Positions 6,875 through 16,830 are shown, numbered from the stretch's first letter. The stretch is DNA of 64,000 nt from Corynebacterium sp. TAE3-ERU16 (GCF_019209935.1 NZ_JAHUTN010000006.1:124001-188000), one strand, 5' to 3'. Notes: generated from the letters alone by a model not told the origin. Made by a program: numbers and translations.

Positions 6875-9253
6875 TCAGTTGCCGGTGAGCATCGTCACCA
6901 TCGCCCCGAGCAGGGTGAGTGCACCATGCTTGTCCAGCGGTGAGTTGCCGTTCCCGCACTTCGGGGACTGTACACAGGACGGGCAGCCGTCCTCGCAGGA
7001 ACAGGCGCGGACCGCCTCGAACGTGGCGGTGATCCAGTCCCGGAAACGGGCGAAACCGCAGTCGGCGAACCCGGCACCACCGGGATGCCCGTCGTAGACG
7101 AACACCGTGGGAAGCCCGGTGTCGGCGTGCAGGGCGGTGGACACACCCCCGATGTCCCACCGGTCGCACGTGGCGATCAGCGGGAGCATCCCGATCGCCG
7201 CGTGCTCGGCGGCGTGGAGCGTCCCCGGCAGATCCGCGGCGCTGACCCCCATGGCGGTCAGGGCGGCCGGATCCACCGTGTAGGCCACGGCGCGGGTACG
7301 CAGCTGCTGGGGAGGGTAGTCGAGGGGAATCTGGTCCAGCACCGTCCCGTCGGACATGCGCATGACGTATCCGGTCACCTGCTCGGTCACCTCGACGCCG
7401 ATGTTCGCGACCCACAGTCCCGGGGACGGATTCCGCAGTTCGCCGTCGCCCGGGTTCTCGATGATCCTGATGCTCGTCGTGCTCCGGGCGAAAGTGGTGT
7501 AGTCGGGGATCTCCGCGTGGGCGAGCGCGAGGTGATCGTCCAGCAGGAGATCGTCCACGACGAACGACTCACCCTGGTGGATGTACACCGCGCCGGGATG
7601 CACCTGGGAGATCGCCCGGACGGAATCCACTGTGCCCAGCAGCCTGCCGTCCCCGGAATCGACGATGGTGACGTCCCCGCCCGCGCCGCCCCGGAGGGAC
7701 ACCGATCCGTGCGCGGTGTGCGGTCGCGGCAGCTCCGGCCGATCATCGGTGTGCCGGTCCACGGCGAACCAGCCCCGCGAGCGTCTCCGCAGCAGGCCCG
7801 TGTCCACCAGCTCAGTGACGATGTCGTGGATGCCTCCCCGCGGACCGAATAGCTCGAGATCCCCGTCGGTGAGGGGAAGCTCCACCGCCGCGCAGTACAG
7901 GTGTCCCCGGAGGACGTAGGGGTTCGTGGGGTCGAACACGCTTCGCTCGATGGGGGAACCGAGGAGCGCCTCCGGATGGTGCACCAGGTAGGTGTCCATG
8001 GGATCGTCCCGGGCGACGAGCACCACGATCGACCCCTGCCCGCGCCGACCGGCCCGGCCCGCCTGCTGCCAGAACGACGCGACCGTTCCCGGGAATCCGG
8101 CGGTGACCACCGCATCGAGTCCCCCGACATCGATGCCCAGTTCCAGCGCACTGGTGGAGGCGACCCCCACCAGGGTGCCGTCGTCCAGCTGCCGTTCCAG
8201 GCGTCGGCGATCGGCGGCGAGGTATCCGGCACGGTACGCCGCGATCCGCTGCGCCAGGTCGCGACGCCCCATCCGGGAGAGTTCCTCGGCGCACCGCAGT
8301 GCCACGGCCTCCGCGCCCCGGCGGGACCGGACGAACGTGAGCGTCCGGGCGCCCTCGGCGACGATGCGGGCCATGATCAGCGCGGCCTCGGTGGATGCGG
8401 CGCGGCGGACCGGGGTCGTTGAGGTGTCGTCCGGGGGATCGATGAAGCCCGGTTCCCAGAGCACGACCGTCCGTGCCCCGGTCGGTGCCCCGTCGTCGGT
8501 CACGGCGTCGACGGGGAGACCGGTCAGCCGGCTCGCGTGTCCCGCCGGATCCGCGATGGTGGCCGACGCGAGGATGAACACCGGTGAACTGCCGTACCGG
8601 GCGCAGATCCTGCGAAGTCGACGCAGGACCAGCGCGACGTTCGCCCCGAAGATGCCCCGGTAGGAGTGGCACTCGTCGATGACGACGTACGCCAGGTTCC
8701 GCAGGACGCGCGCCCACCTGGTGTGGTTGGCCAGGAGGGAGGCGTGGCACATGTCCGGATTCGTGAATACCATCCGGCTGGTGTCCCTGACGTGGTGGCG
8801 TACCTCGTCCGGAGTGTCGCCGTCGTAGGGCGCCGGATGGATTGAACCCAGTCCCTCGACGCTCCGTGTCAACCGGCTGACGGCTGCGAGCTGGTCACTG
8901 CCGAGTGCTTTGGTCGGGGTGATGTAGAGGGCGCACGCCCGATCGTCATCGGCCAGGCCGGACAACACCGGGAGGAGGTAACCGAGCGACTTCCCGGAGG
9001 ACGTTCCGGTCGAGATGACGACATGGCGGCCATCCCGGGCGGCTCGGGCGCACAGTTCCTGGTGGATGAACGGGCGTCGGATGCCGTCGACATCCGACAG
9101 GTGTCTGAGCAGCGGTGGATGCACCCAGTCGGGCCAGACGCCGTACCTGGCCGCGCGTGGTGCGGAAGTGGTGGAGGATGTGCACGTGGATTCGGGTAGC
9201 CGGCTGGACAGAATTGTCGCGATTTCATCGCCGAAGGATGCGGCAGTCGACAT
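6875..9253 (-). CDS. DECH-box helicase with C-terminal cysteine cluster (Rv3649-like)
   Basis: 792-residue superfamily 2 helicase of the helicase/secretion neighbourhood family (TIGR03817 type). Walker A is TGTSSGKS at 82-89 and motif II is DECH at 192-195. The second RecA domain contains TLTFVRSRRGAE and the motif VI region QQAGRAGRRGQ. The C-terminus has four close cysteines (CSCEDGCPSC) plus a later CGNG, the DUF1998-type metal-binding cluster found in MrfA/YprA-like helicases, which suggests a role in DNA repair. ATG at 9253 has an AAGGAG ribosome binding site 6 nt upstream. It is transcribed towards the Tad-like cluster. This association is widespread in actinobacteria, but its functional basis is unknown. 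Confidence 0.93.
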   Translation of the reverse strand: MSTAASFGDEIATILSSRLPESTCTSSTTSAPRAARYGVWPDWVHPPLLRHLSDVDGIRRPFIHQELCARAARDGRHVVISTGTSSGKSLGYLLPVLSGLADDDRACALYITPTKALGSDQLAAVSRLTRSVEGLGSIHPAPYDGDTPDEVRHHVRDTSRMVFTNPDMCHASLLANHTRWARVLRNLAYVVIDECHSYRGIFGANVALVLRRLRRICARYGSSPVFILASATIADPAGHASRLTGLPVDAVTDDGAPTGARTVVLWEPGFIDPPDDTSTTPVRRAASTEAALIMARIVAEGARTLTFVRSRRGAEAVALRCAEELSRMGRRDLAQRIAAYRAGYLAADRRRLERQLDDGTLVGVASTSALELGIDVGGLDAVVTAGFPGTVASFWQQAGRAGRRGQGSIVVLVARDDPMDTYLVHHPEALLGSPIERSVFDPTNPYVLRGHLYCAAVELPLTDGDLELFGPRGGIHDIVTELVDTGLLRRRSRGWFAVDRHTDDRPELPRPHTAHGSVSLRGGAGGDVTIVDSGDGRLLGTVDSVRAISQVHPGAVYIHQGESFVVDDLLLDDHLALAHAEIPDYTTFARSTTSIRIIENPGDGELRNPSPGLWVANIGVEVTEQVTGYVMRMSDGTVLDQIPLDYPPQQLRTRAVAYTVDPAALTAMGVSAADLPGTLHAAEHAAIGMLPLIATCDRWDIGGVSTALHADTGLPTVFVYDGHPGGAGFADCGFARFRDWITATFEAVRACSCEDGCPSCVQSPKCGNGNSPLDKHGALTLLGAMVTMLTGN

Positions 9254-9528
9254 CTCTCTCCTTCTATTCTGCTTCTGACCAGCGGGGATGAAGTTTTTTC
9301 GGATCCAGACTATCGCTCAGCGTTGAAACGTGACACACTGGTACTCGGTCGCAGATTTTCATGCGGGGTACTTCGGTACACGCAGAGGATAGTGTCACGG
9401 AACCCAGGCTGTTCCATCAGTTTCTTCGGAGCTGTAAGCCAGCCTGCTAGGAGGTTTTCGTGACGGCCCGGTGTTCTTCGTCAGGTGAAGTTCTACCGCA
9501 TCCTAAAGTTAAGAAAAAGGTTAAAAGT

Positions 9529-9732
9529 ATGGCACAGGGAACTGTGAAGTGGTTCAACGCTGAAAAGGGCTTTGGTTTCATTGCCCCGGCCGATGGATCC
9601 GATGATGTCTTCGTTCACTACTCCGAGATCCAGGGCAACGGCTTCCGTACCCTCGAGGAGAACCAGCAGGTCGAGTTCGAGATCGGCGAAGGCGCCAAGG
9701 GCCCGCAGGCCCAGCAGGTCCGCGCCATCTAG
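9529..9732 (+). CDS. cspA: Cold-shock protein (CspA family)
   Basis: 67-residue single cold-shock domain. RNP1 (KGFGFI) and RNP2 (VFVHYSEI) are intact, as in nucleic-acid-binding Csp proteins that act as RNA chaperones. An upstream in-frame ATG at 9460 would add a Lys-rich leader; ATG at 9529 is preferred because the family begins [10 protein letters not shown] and an AAGG lies 8 nt upstream. A long untranslated leader is usual for csp genes and fits the gap from the helicase gene. A strong terminator follows. Confidence 0.95.
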   Translation: MAQGTVKWFNAEKGFGFIAPADGSDDVFVHYSEIQGNGFRTLEENQQVEFEIGEGAKGPQAQQVRAI

Positions 9733-9754
9733 GTCTCACCGCCTGATACGATCG

Positions 9755-9800
9755 CCCGGCTTTCCCGCAGAAATGCGGTGGAGCCGGGTTTTCGCTGTTT
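9755..9800 (+). terminator. Intrinsic terminator of the cold-shock gene
   Basis: CCCGGCT (9755-9761) pairs with AGCCGGG (9782-9788). An inner CCGCA/TGCGG stem caps a GAAA loop. TTTT and a T-rich tail follow on the plus strand. Confidence 0.8.
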
Positions 9801-10095
9801 TCGGCGTCCGTATCCGGACCGGGGTCGGCGTTGGGCCAGGGGGCCGGGGCGGTCGGTTCGGATCGGATCCCGGTGTTCCGGTCCGGGGGCCCGTCGACTG
9901 AGCTAACCCGGGTGGGGGTGCCCCCCGTGCTCCCGGGTCGAACCGGGAAACCGGGCGTGTACGGCACGAATGCTCCCCGTCGGGCACACCCGTACGGTGA
10001 AGTGCACCGGTGATGCTGTGCAATGGAGGCATATACAACTGTGTACGGTAGTCGGAGATGAAGAACACCCACTGTGCGAGAGGGACGTAACCCAA
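9801..10095. other. Intergenic leader of topA
   Basis: About 295 bp after the csp terminator. A candidate -10 box TACGGT at 10044-10049 would give a leader of about 40 nt before the topA GTG. An AGAGGGA element lies about 12 nt upstream of that GTG. An upstream ATG at 9970 is in frame with topA, but the added residues look non-coding. Nothing else recognised. Confidence 0.4.
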
Positions 10096-13047
10096 GTGGC
10101 ACCAGCAAAGCGGTCAGGAACGAAACGACTGGTCATTGTCGAGTCGCAGACGAAGGCGAAGAAGATCGCGCCTTATCTCGGCGACGACTACATCGTCGAG
10201 GCGTCCGTCGGCCACATCCGTGACCTTCCGCGCGGTGCCGCCGATGTGCCCGCCAAGTACAAGAAGGAGCCGTGGGCGCGTCTCGGTGTCGATGTCGAGC
10301 ACGGATTCGCCCCGCTCTACGTGGTCAGCGCCGACAAGAAGAAGAAGGTCGCCGACCTCAGGGCCAAGCTGAAGGAGGTCGACGAGCTCTATCTCGCGAC
10401 TGACCCCGACCGCGAGGGTGAGGCGATCGCCTGGCACCTGCTCGAGGTGCTCAAGCCCAAGGTTCCGGTCCGACGCATGGTATTCAACGAGATCACGAAA
10501 CCGGCGATCCTCGCCGCCGCGGAGAACACCCGCGAGCTGGACGACAACCTGGTCGACGCCCAGGAGACCCGGCGCATCCTCGACCGCCTCTACGGCTACG
10601 AGATCTCACCCGTTCTGTGGAAGAAGGTCATGCCCCGGTTGTCCGCCGGTCGCGTGCAGTCCGTAGCCACCCGCGTCATCGTCGAGCGCGAACGGGAGCG
10701 CATGGCGTTCATCTCCGCGAACTACTGGGACATCGCCGCCGAGTTCGACACCGGCAATCCGAACGCGGACCGAACCAATCCCCGGGTGTTCTCCGCCAGA
10801 TTGACCAGCGTAGACGGTTCCCGTGTCGCCTCCGGGCGCGATTTCAACGATCGCGGTGTCCTGAAGAGCGACTCCGTCGTGGTCATCGACGAAGCCCGGG
10901 CCCGGCAGCTCGCCGACGGACTCACCGAGTCCACCATGGCCGTGGCCGGGGTGGAGGAGAAGCCCTACACCCGCCGCCCGTACCCGCCGTTCATGACGTC
11001 GACGCTCCAGCAGGAGGCCGGGCGCAAGCTGCACTACACCTCGGACCGCACGATGCGCATCGCGCAGCGTCTGTACGAGAACGGCCACATCACCTACATG
11101 CGTACCGACTCGACCACGCTGTCCGCCTCGGGCATCGAGGCCGCCCGTACACAGGCCGTGGAGCTCTACGGCCGGGACTACGTCTCGGACTCGCCGCGCC
11201 AGTACACCCGGAAGGCCAAGAACTCGCAGGAGGCTCACGAGGCCATCCGCCCGGCCGGCGAGACGTTCGCCACCCCGGGCCAGCTGCACGGTCAGCTGGA
11301 CGCCGAGGAGTTCAAGCTCTACGAGCTGATCTGGCAGCGCACCGTCGCCTCCCAGATGGCGGATGCGCGGGGAACGTCGATGAAGGTGACCATCGCCGGA
11401 ACCGCCGACGACGGCTCGGCGTGCGAGTTCGCCGCCACCGGCCGCACCATCACGTTCCCCGGCTTCCTCAAAGCCTATGTCGAGGTGTCCCGCCAGGCGG
11501 ATGGTCGCGACATGGCGGACAACGCCGAGAAACAGCTCCCGCGGCTGAACGAGGGCGACGACCTGACCATCGCGGATGTCACCGCCGAGGGGCACTCGAC
11601 CAACCCGCCCGCCCGCTACACCGAGGCGTCGCTGGTGAAGAAGATGGAGGACCTCGGTATCGGGCGTCCGTCGACGTACGCGTCGATCATCAAGACCATC
11701 CAGGACCGCGGATACGTCTACCCGCGCGGCAGTGCCCTGGTTCCCAGCTGGGTGGCCTTCGCCGTCGTCGGCCTGCTCGAGGCGTCGTTCTCCTCGCTCG
11801 TGGACTACGACTTCACCTCGTCCATGGAGGACGAGCTCGACGAGATCGCGGCCGGTACCGAGGACCGGACACACTGGCTCAACGGCTTCTACTTCGGCAA
11901 CTCCGCGGCGTCCGACGCGATGGCAGAGACCGTCGCCCGGCTCGGTGGTCTGAAAACCCTGGTGGGTGACAATCTGGAGCAGATCGACGCCCGGAGCGTG
12001 AACTCACTGCACCTGTTCGACGACGATCAGGGGCGCGCCATCTTCGTCCGTGTCGGTCGCTACGGCCCCTACCTGGAACGCCAGGTGGGCACCGCGGAGG
12101 ACGGCACGCCTGAGCACCAGCGCGCGAACCTCCCGGACGCGATGACCCCGGATGAACTCAGTCTCGAGGCCGCGGAGAAGCTCTTCGCCACGCCGCAGGG
12201 CGGCCGGGAACTGGGCGTCAATCCGGCGAACGGACGTACCGTGGTCGCCAAGGAGGGCCGCTACGGCCCCTACGTCACCGAGCTGGTCACCGACGCGGAG
12301 CGCGAGGGGGCGCTCGAGGTCGCGGAGAAGATCGTCGCCGAGGAACGCGCCGCCGAGGACGCCCAACGGGCGGCCGAGGGGAAGCGGGCGAAGAACTGGG
12401 AGACCAAGACCGCGGCGAACCAGAAGGAGAAGCGGCTCAACCAGATCATCGAGGAGACCCTCAAGCCCGGCACCGCGTCCCTGTTCTCATCCATGGAACC
12501 GGCGACGGTCACTCTGGAGGACGCCCTACGGCTGCTGTCCCTGCCGCGTGAGGTCGGCACGGATCCGTCCGACGGTGGGGTGATCACGGCGCAGAACGGC
12601 CGCTACGGCCCCTACCTCAAGAAGGGGAACGACTCCCGTTCGCTCGCGAACGAGGAGCAGATCTTCACGGTCACCCTCGACGAGGCACGCCGGATCTACG
12701 CGGAGCCGAAGCGTCGCGGTCGGGCGCAGGCGACCCCACCGCTGAAGACACTGGGCGACAACGACGTCTCCGGTAAGCCCATGGTGGTCAAGGACGGTCG
12801 TTTCGGCCCCTATGTCACCGACGGTGAGACCAACGCCTCCCTCCGGAAGGGCGACACCCCCGAGACGATGACCGATATCCGGGCCTGTGAGCTGCTCTCG
12901 GAACGCCGCGCCAAGGAGGCGGCGAATCCCTCCCCGGCGAAGAAGACCACGAAGAAGGCGGCGAAGAAGGCGGCGAAGAAGGCGGCGAAGAAGACAGTGA
13001 AGAAGACCACGAAACGCGTGGTGAAGGCGGGTACTCGGAAGAAGTAG
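10096..13047 (+). CDS. topA: DNA topoisomerase I (type IA)
   Basis: 983-residue topoisomerase I that relaxes negative supercoils through a 5'-phosphotyrosine intermediate. The TOPRIM domain opens the protein (KRLVIVESQTKAKKI; DPDREGEAIAWHL). The catalytic Tyr is in ITYMRTDS at residue 334. Instead of zinc fingers, the C-terminus has repeated topoisomerase C-terminal modules marked by GRYGPY/GRFGPY, the actinobacterial pattern. It ends in a very basic tail of KKAA/KKTT repeats, as in mycobacterial TopA, where such tails aid processivity. GTG at 10096 is chosen because the conserved N-terminus follows at once. The gene is normally essential. Confidence 0.97.
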   Translation: MAPAKRSGTKRLVIVESQTKAKKIAPYLGDDYIVEASVGHIRDLPRGAADVPAKYKKEPWARLGVDVEHGFAPLYVVSADKKKKVADLRAKLKEVDELYLATDPDREGEAIAWHLLEVLKPKVPVRRMVFNEITKPAILAAAENTRELDDNLVDAQETRRILDRLYGYEISPVLWKKVMPRLSAGRVQSVATRVIVERERERMAFISANYWDIAAEFDTGNPNADRTNPRVFSARLTSVDGSRVASGRDFNDRGVLKSDSVVVIDEARARQLADGLTESTMAVAGVEEKPYTRRPYPPFMTSTLQQEAGRKLHYTSDRTMRIAQRLYENGHITYMRTDSTTLSASGIEAARTQAVELYGRDYVSDSPRQYTRKAKNSQEAHEAIRPAGETFATPGQLHGQLDAEEFKLYELIWQRTVASQMADARGTSMKVTIAGTADDGSACEFAATGRTITFPGFLKAYVEVSRQADGRDMADNAEKQLPRLNEGDDLTIADVTAEGHSTNPPARYTEASLVKKMEDLGIGRPSTYASIIKTIQDRGYVYPRGSALVPSWVAFAVVGLLEASFSSLVDYDFTSSMEDELDEIAAGTEDRTHWLNGFYFGNSAASDAMAETVARLGGLKTLVGDNLEQIDARSVNSLHLFDDDQGRAIFVRVGRYGPYLERQVGTAEDGTPEHQRANLPDAMTPDELSLEAAEKLFATPQGGRELGVNPANGRTVVAKEGRYGPYVTELVTDAEREGALEVAEKIVAEERAAEDAQRAAEGKRAKNWETKTAANQKEKRLNQIIEETLKPGTASLFSSMEPATVTLEDALRLLSLPREVGTDPSDGGVITAQNGRYGPYLKKGNDSRSLANEEQIFTVTLDEARRIYAEPKRRGRAQATPPLKTLGDNDVSGKPMVVKDGRFGPYVTDGETNASLRKGDTPETMTDIRACELLSERRAKEAANPSPAKKTTKKAAKKAAKKAAKKTVKKTTKRVVKAGTRKK
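12958..12993 (+). repeat. Three tandem 12-bp repeats encoding AAKK in the TopA tail
   Basis: GCGGCGAAGAAG occurs three times in a row without mismatch inside the topA 3' end. The period keeps the reading frame, so slippage would change tail length by four residues. Confidence 0.7.
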
Positions 13048-13148
13048 GCGGGTTTGCGTCCGCTCCACATCAGCTGATCGCGTGCCGACGTCCCCACGCT
13101 CCGAGGCCGGCCCGTCCGTATTCTTCAGGGATGTCCGCAGCTTTCCAC

Positions 13149-13176
13149 TGGACAACTCGTATCCAATGCGTAACAT
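13149..13176 (+). promoter_or_regulatory. Candidate promoter of the secreted-protein gene
   Basis: TGGACA (13149-13154) and TAACAT (13171-13176) are spaced by 16 bp, about 37 bp before the GTG at 13214. Inferred from consensus only. Confidence 0.4.
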
Positions 13177-13213
13177 GAGCAGCAAACGTAACTAACCGAA
13201 AGCAGATATCAAC

Positions 13214-13849
13214 GTGAGCATCCGTCGTTTCGCGGCCGTCTCGTCCGCATCCCTCATCGCAGTGACCGGTCTCGCCGTTCCCGCGTCCGCCGCCGACGCC
13301 GAGACCGAGGTCAACAACGCCGTCAACAAGGTCAACAGCGTCACCGCTCTCGTCCAGTTCGCCCCGTGCAGCAAGGTCCGCAGCGAACTCGATTCCCGTG
13401 GTGGTGGCTACCGTACGACCGGGGACCTCCGGGATCGTGCCGCAGGCGAGGTCGCCGCGCAGATCGCCCGGGTCGAGCGGCGTGCCGGCGGAATCAACGC
13501 CGCACAGCGCCAGCGCCTCAACGACGCCTTCTGGGCCGGCGCGAACGCCGGTATCGCCAAGGCGCGTTCCTGCGGCATCGTGAGCGAAGGTCCGGCATCG
13601 GGTGCTGTGGCCGAGAACGGTGGTGCTCCGGCGAATCACGGCACCGCACCCGTCAATCACGGGAACAACACGCCCTCGGCACCTTCCCAGCCCGCCCCGG
13701 CCCCCGCACTTCCCTTCCCGGTGCCGGCCCCGGTCCAGGATGCGCTGCGCGGCACCGTGATCCGCGTGCCAAACCCCTTCGACCCGGCACACCCCTTCGA
13801 GTTCGTGGTTCCCGCGTTCCTCGCGCCGCTGTTCGTCCTGTCCAGCTGA
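13214..13849 (+). CDS. Secreted protein of unknown function
   Basis: 211 residues with a clear Sec signal peptide: MSIRRF, a hydrophobic core, and likely cleavage after PASA near residue 26. The mature protein has an Ala/Arg-rich helical part with two cysteines (FAPCSKV and ARSCGIV), then a low-complexity Asn/His/Pro linker and a C-terminal segment rich in Pro and Phe with a hydrophobic end. No catalytic motif is recognised. The gene starts at GTG, lies alone between topA and the convergent adenylate cyclase, and ends at a perfect 21-bp hairpin terminator. Confidence 0.75.
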   Translation: MSIRRFAAVSSASLIAVTGLAVPASAADAETEVNNAVNKVNSVTALVQFAPCSKVRSELDSRGGGYRTTGDLRDRAAGEVAAQIARVERRAGGINAAQRQRLNDAFWAGANAGIAKARSCGIVSEGPASGAVAENGGAPANHGTAPVNHGNNTPSAPSQPAPAPALPFPVPAPVQDALRGTVIRVPNPFDPAHPFEFVVPAFLAPLFVLSS

Positions 13850-13872
13850 CCACCGCGTCACCGGCAGAAGTA

Positions 13873-13917
13873 GGAACAAAGACCGGCCCCACCGTAGGTG
13901 GGGCCGGTCTTTGTTCC
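13873..13917. terminator. Bidirectional terminator with a perfect 21-bp stem
   Basis: 13873-13893 and 13897-13917 are exact reverse complements around a GTA loop. The stem carries AAAGACCGGCCCC on one side and GGGGCCGGTCTTT on the other, so a T-rich end is available in both directions. It lies between converging genes. Confidence 0.85.
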
Positions 13918-13941
13918 GGGGCCCGGAGTCCCGGCCGGAGG

Positions 13942-15471
13942 CTACGCCCGCTCCGCGAGGGTCGGACGGATGGGGCGGGCCAGCTGGGTCAGTTCGTGGC
14001 GGCCCCGCAGTTCCACCGACTTGAGGAGGGTCCACCGCGCGCGTTCCGCTTCGTTCGCGTCGCGCAGTGTCGCGGCCGAGGTCAGTACCTGACCGGGTGT
14101 GTCCTTCGCGAGTTCGGTCAGCCGGGCCGCCTGGTTCACCGCATCCCCGATCACCGTGTACTCGAAGCGATCATGACCGCCGATGTGTCCGGCGACGACA
14201 TGGCCCGCCGAGACACCGATACCGCAGGACAGTTCCATCCCCTTGAGCTCCTGGCGTAGTTCGCGGGCGGCGGCGAGTGCGTGGCCGGTGGCGTCGGCGA
14301 GCTGCAGCGGCGCCCCGAACACCGCGAGTGCGGCGTCGCCCTGGAACTTGTTGATGATCCCCTTGTGGCGGTGCACCACCTCGACCACATGCTCGAAGAA
14401 CTGGTTGAGCGCCGCGACAACCTCCTCGGGGGTGTGGTCCACCGCGAACCCGGTTGAGCCGATGACATCGACGAACAGGACGGCGACCTTGCGGTCCTCA
14501 CCACCCAGGGTGGGGCGTTCCTCCATCGCCCGGTGGGCGACCTCCGTACCGACGTATCTGCCGAAGAGTTCACGCACGCGTTGGCGTTCCCGGAGTCCAC
14601 GCATCATCTCGTTGAATCCGGCCTGGAGAACGCCGATCTCCGAGCCGTCGTAGATGTCGACCTGGGTGGAGGTCTCCCCACGACGGACCCGGTTGATCGC
14701 GTCCTGCAGCTCCCTGATGGGGTCCACCACGCTCATGATCACCAGGGCGGTGGCGGCGAATCCGGTGACCAGGGCCGCCAGGGCGAGGGCGAGAACCGCG
14801 GGCAGGATGTCCGCCGGGTCGGCGGAGAGATAGCCGGTCTTCTGCCCCGCGATGAGCAGCAGGATCCCGACCACCGGGACCCCTGTCGTCGACAACCAGG
14901 TGAGTTGGAGTCTCCGCTGCACCGGTGGTTCCAGGGTGGAGTCCTCGAAGCGACGGGCGAGTGCGATGACCGCCACCGGGCGGACCAGGCGTTCAGCCTC
15001 GAGGTAGGTCATCAGCACGACGACGGAACCGCCCAGGAGACTCGTCAGCCCGACGACGAGAGCGTGTCGGGGGGTTTCCTCGATACCGGCGACGGTCGTG
15101 ATGATCCCGATCCCGATGAGCCACACGGTGCCGGCCAGCGCCGACTGGTAGACCGGGATCCGCATGACCAGGTTGCGCACCATGTTGGGGTCATGGGTAT
15201 CCGGGTGCCGTTGCCAGCGGAGTACGGGAAGAAACAGGACGGCTGTGGCGACGACCCCGACGATGACGGCGAAGACCAGGTAGCCGATGGCGAGGACCGG
15301 AAGGTAGCCGGCCTCGTGGGGCCCGCCGGGGGCGTCGGGCAGTGGCACGAGGAACTTGAGGAACAGCATGACGCCGACGGCCCCGAGAACGTTCGAGCCG
15401 AGCACCGTCGCGGCATACAGCGGCCACGAGGTCCCCCACAGCCACCGGACGATCTGTGCGACACGACTCAT
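13942..15471 (-). CDS. cyaB: Membrane adenylate cyclase, class III, with HAMP domain
   Basis: 509-residue enzyme making cAMP from ATP. The N-terminal half holds about six membrane segments, then a HAMP-like linker (VVDPIRELQDAINRVRRGE) and a class III catalytic domain. Catalytic residues look complete: metal-binding Asp in FVDVIGST and in QGDAALAVFG, the adenine-selecting Lys in NKFQGD and Asp in VIGDAVNQ, and the transition-state Asn/Arg in VNQAAR. It corresponds to Rv3645 and to corynebacterial CyaB, the cAMP source for the regulator GlxR. ATG at 15471 is preferred over 15477 and GTG 15480 because AAGG sits about 7 nt upstream. Confidence 0.93.
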   Translation of the reverse strand: MSRVAQIVRWLWGTSWPLYAATVLGSNVLGAVGVMLFLKFLVPLPDAPGGPHEAGYLPVLAIGYLVFAVIVGVVATAVLFLPVLRWQRHPDTHDPNMVRNLVMRIPVYQSALAGTVWLIGIGIITTVAGIEETPRHALVVGLTSLLGGSVVVLMTYLEAERLVRPVAVIALARRFEDSTLEPPVQRRLQLTWLSTTGVPVVGILLLIAGQKTGYLSADPADILPAVLALALAALVTGFAATALVIMSVVDPIRELQDAINRVRRGETSTQVDIYDGSEIGVLQAGFNEMMRGLRERQRVRELFGRYVGTEVAHRAMEERPTLGGEDRKVAVLFVDVIGSTGFAVDHTPEEVVAALNQFFEHVVEVVHRHKGIINKFQGDAALAVFGAPLQLADATGHALAAARELRQELKGMELSCGIGVSAGHVVAGHIGGHDRFEYTVIGDAVNQAARLTELAKDTPGQVLTSAATLRDANEAERARWTLLKSVELRGRHELTQLARPIRPTLAERA

Positions 15472-15519
15472 GCCCATCACCTTAACCCGGACGGTCGGAC
15501 ATGCGCGTGACGTTGCTTA

Positions 15520-15525
15520 TAGGCT
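15520..15525 (+). promoter_or_regulatory. Leaderless -10 box of holB (TAGGCT)
   Basis: TAGGCT ends 6 nt before the GTG at 15532, the spacing expected for a leaderless transcript. GGGGGA lies between but is too close to serve as a normal ribosome binding site. Confidence 0.5.
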
Positions 15526-15531
15526 GGGGGA

Positions 15532-16830
15532 GTGAGCACACCGAGCGCCCCCCGTACCCCCACCGAAGACCCGGCATCCGGGCCGGATGACGACGGAACG
15601 GATGTCTTCGACCGGATCGCCGGATCCGGGGCCGTCCGTCGTACCCTGACGGGGGCGGCGGCCGCGGCGCGTGCCCTGACCGCAGGTAGGGGGAGCGGTG
15701 GTGCCGCGCCCACCGGAGTCGCGGGCGCGGGGATGACCCACTCGTGGTTGTTCACCGGACCGCCCGGTTCGGGACGCTCGGTCGCCGCGCTCGCGTTCGC
15801 CGCGGCGCTCGTGTGCAACGACCCCGGGGTCACCGGCTGCGGGCGCTGCACCGCATGCCGGACCGCCCTCGCCGGGACACACGCGGACGTCATCCATGTC
15901 GTGCCGCACGAGCTGAGCATCAGCGTCAGGCTGATGCGCGACGTGATCCGGGACGCGTCGAAGCGCCCCACCACAGCGCCGTGGCGGGTGGTGGTCATCG
16001 AGGACGCCGACAGGTTGAGCGACGCCGCGGCCAATGCCCTGCTGAAGACGGTCGAGGAACCACCGGAACGGACGGTGATCATCCTCTGTGCCCCGTCGAC
16101 GGACCCACGGGACATCGCGATCACACTGCGCTCGCGGTGCCGGCACGTCTACATCCCGACACCGGCGATCCCCGACGTCGCGAGGATCCTGGTCCGCGAG
16201 ATGGGAGTCGCCGAGGGGGACGCGAAACTCGCGGCAGCGGCCTCCGCGGGGCACATCGGGAGGGCCCGGAACCTGGTGCGCAGTACCGCGGCCCAGCAAC
16301 GGCGTGCGCAGGTGCTGGGGCTAGCCCGACTCGTCTACGAGGGGGACCTCGCGTTCCGGGAGGTAACCAACCTGATCCGCACCATCGAGACGGAGGCCGG
16401 GGAAACCCTCGACGCCCTCGACGAGCGGGAGACCGAGAAACTCGCCGTCGCTCTGGGTCTCGGGGCGAAGGGCAAGGGGACTGTGAAGGCACTGCGTGGC
16501 ACCCGCACCGAGATCAGGGAACTGGAGGAGCGGCAGAAGCGGCGTCGGACCCGGTACCTGCGGGACGCCCTCGACCTCTCCCTCGTGGACCTTGCCGGAC
16601 TCTACCGGGACGCCCTGCTCACCTCCTCCGGGGCGCAGGAGGTGCAGCGTATCCATCCGGATATGGCGGAGATCGTCGACGCACTCGCGGAGCGCAACAC
16701 CGCCGAAGCTCTGGTGGCGTGTCTCGACGCCGTGACGCTCTGCCGCGAGTCCCTCGGACAGAGCGTGCGGCCCATCGTTGCCATGGATGCGCTCGTCGGA
16801 CGGCTGCGCAGGGCCTGCGGAGTGTCCTGA
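15532..16830 (+). CDS. holB: DNA polymerase III clamp-loader subunit delta'
   Basis: 432-residue AAA+ protein of the sliding-clamp loader (Rv3644c-like). The nucleotide-binding loop reads TGPPGSGRSVA, with Arg where a catalytic Walker A has Lys; delta' subunits are commonly ATPase-defective, so this is not a defect. A four-cysteine zinc site follows (CNDPGVTGCGRCTACR). HVVPHELSISV and VVVIEDADRLSDAAANALLK match the family, and SRC in TLRSRCRHV marks the conserved region near the Arg finger. The C-terminal about 130 residues extend beyond the E. coli length, as in other actinobacteria. A tRNA gene follows. Confidence 0.92.
   Translation: MSTPSAPRTPTEDPASGPDDDGTDVFDRIAGSGAVRRTLTGAAAAARALTAGRGSGGAAPTGVAGAGMTHSWLFTGPPGSGRSVAALAFAAALVCNDPGVTGCGRCTACRTALAGTHADVIHVVPHELSISVRLMRDVIRDASKRPTTAPWRVVVIEDADRLSDAAANALLKTVEEPPERTVIILCAPSTDPRDIAITLRSRCRHVYIPTPAIPDVARILVREMGVAEGDAKLAAAASAGHIGRARNLVRSTAAQQRRAQVLGLARLVYEGDLAFREVTNLIRTIETEAGETLDALDERETEKLAVALGLGAKGKGTVKALRGTRTEIRELEERQKRRRTRYLRDALDLSLVDLAGLYRDALLTSSGAQEVQRIHPDMAEIVDALAERNTAEALVACLDAVTLCRESLGQSVRPIVAMDALVGRLRRACGVS

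Noticed and set aside
15757..15790. HolB Walker A with Arg instead of Lys as a damaged gene
   Set aside because: Delta-prime subunits commonly lack a functional ATPase site; the rest of the protein is intact.
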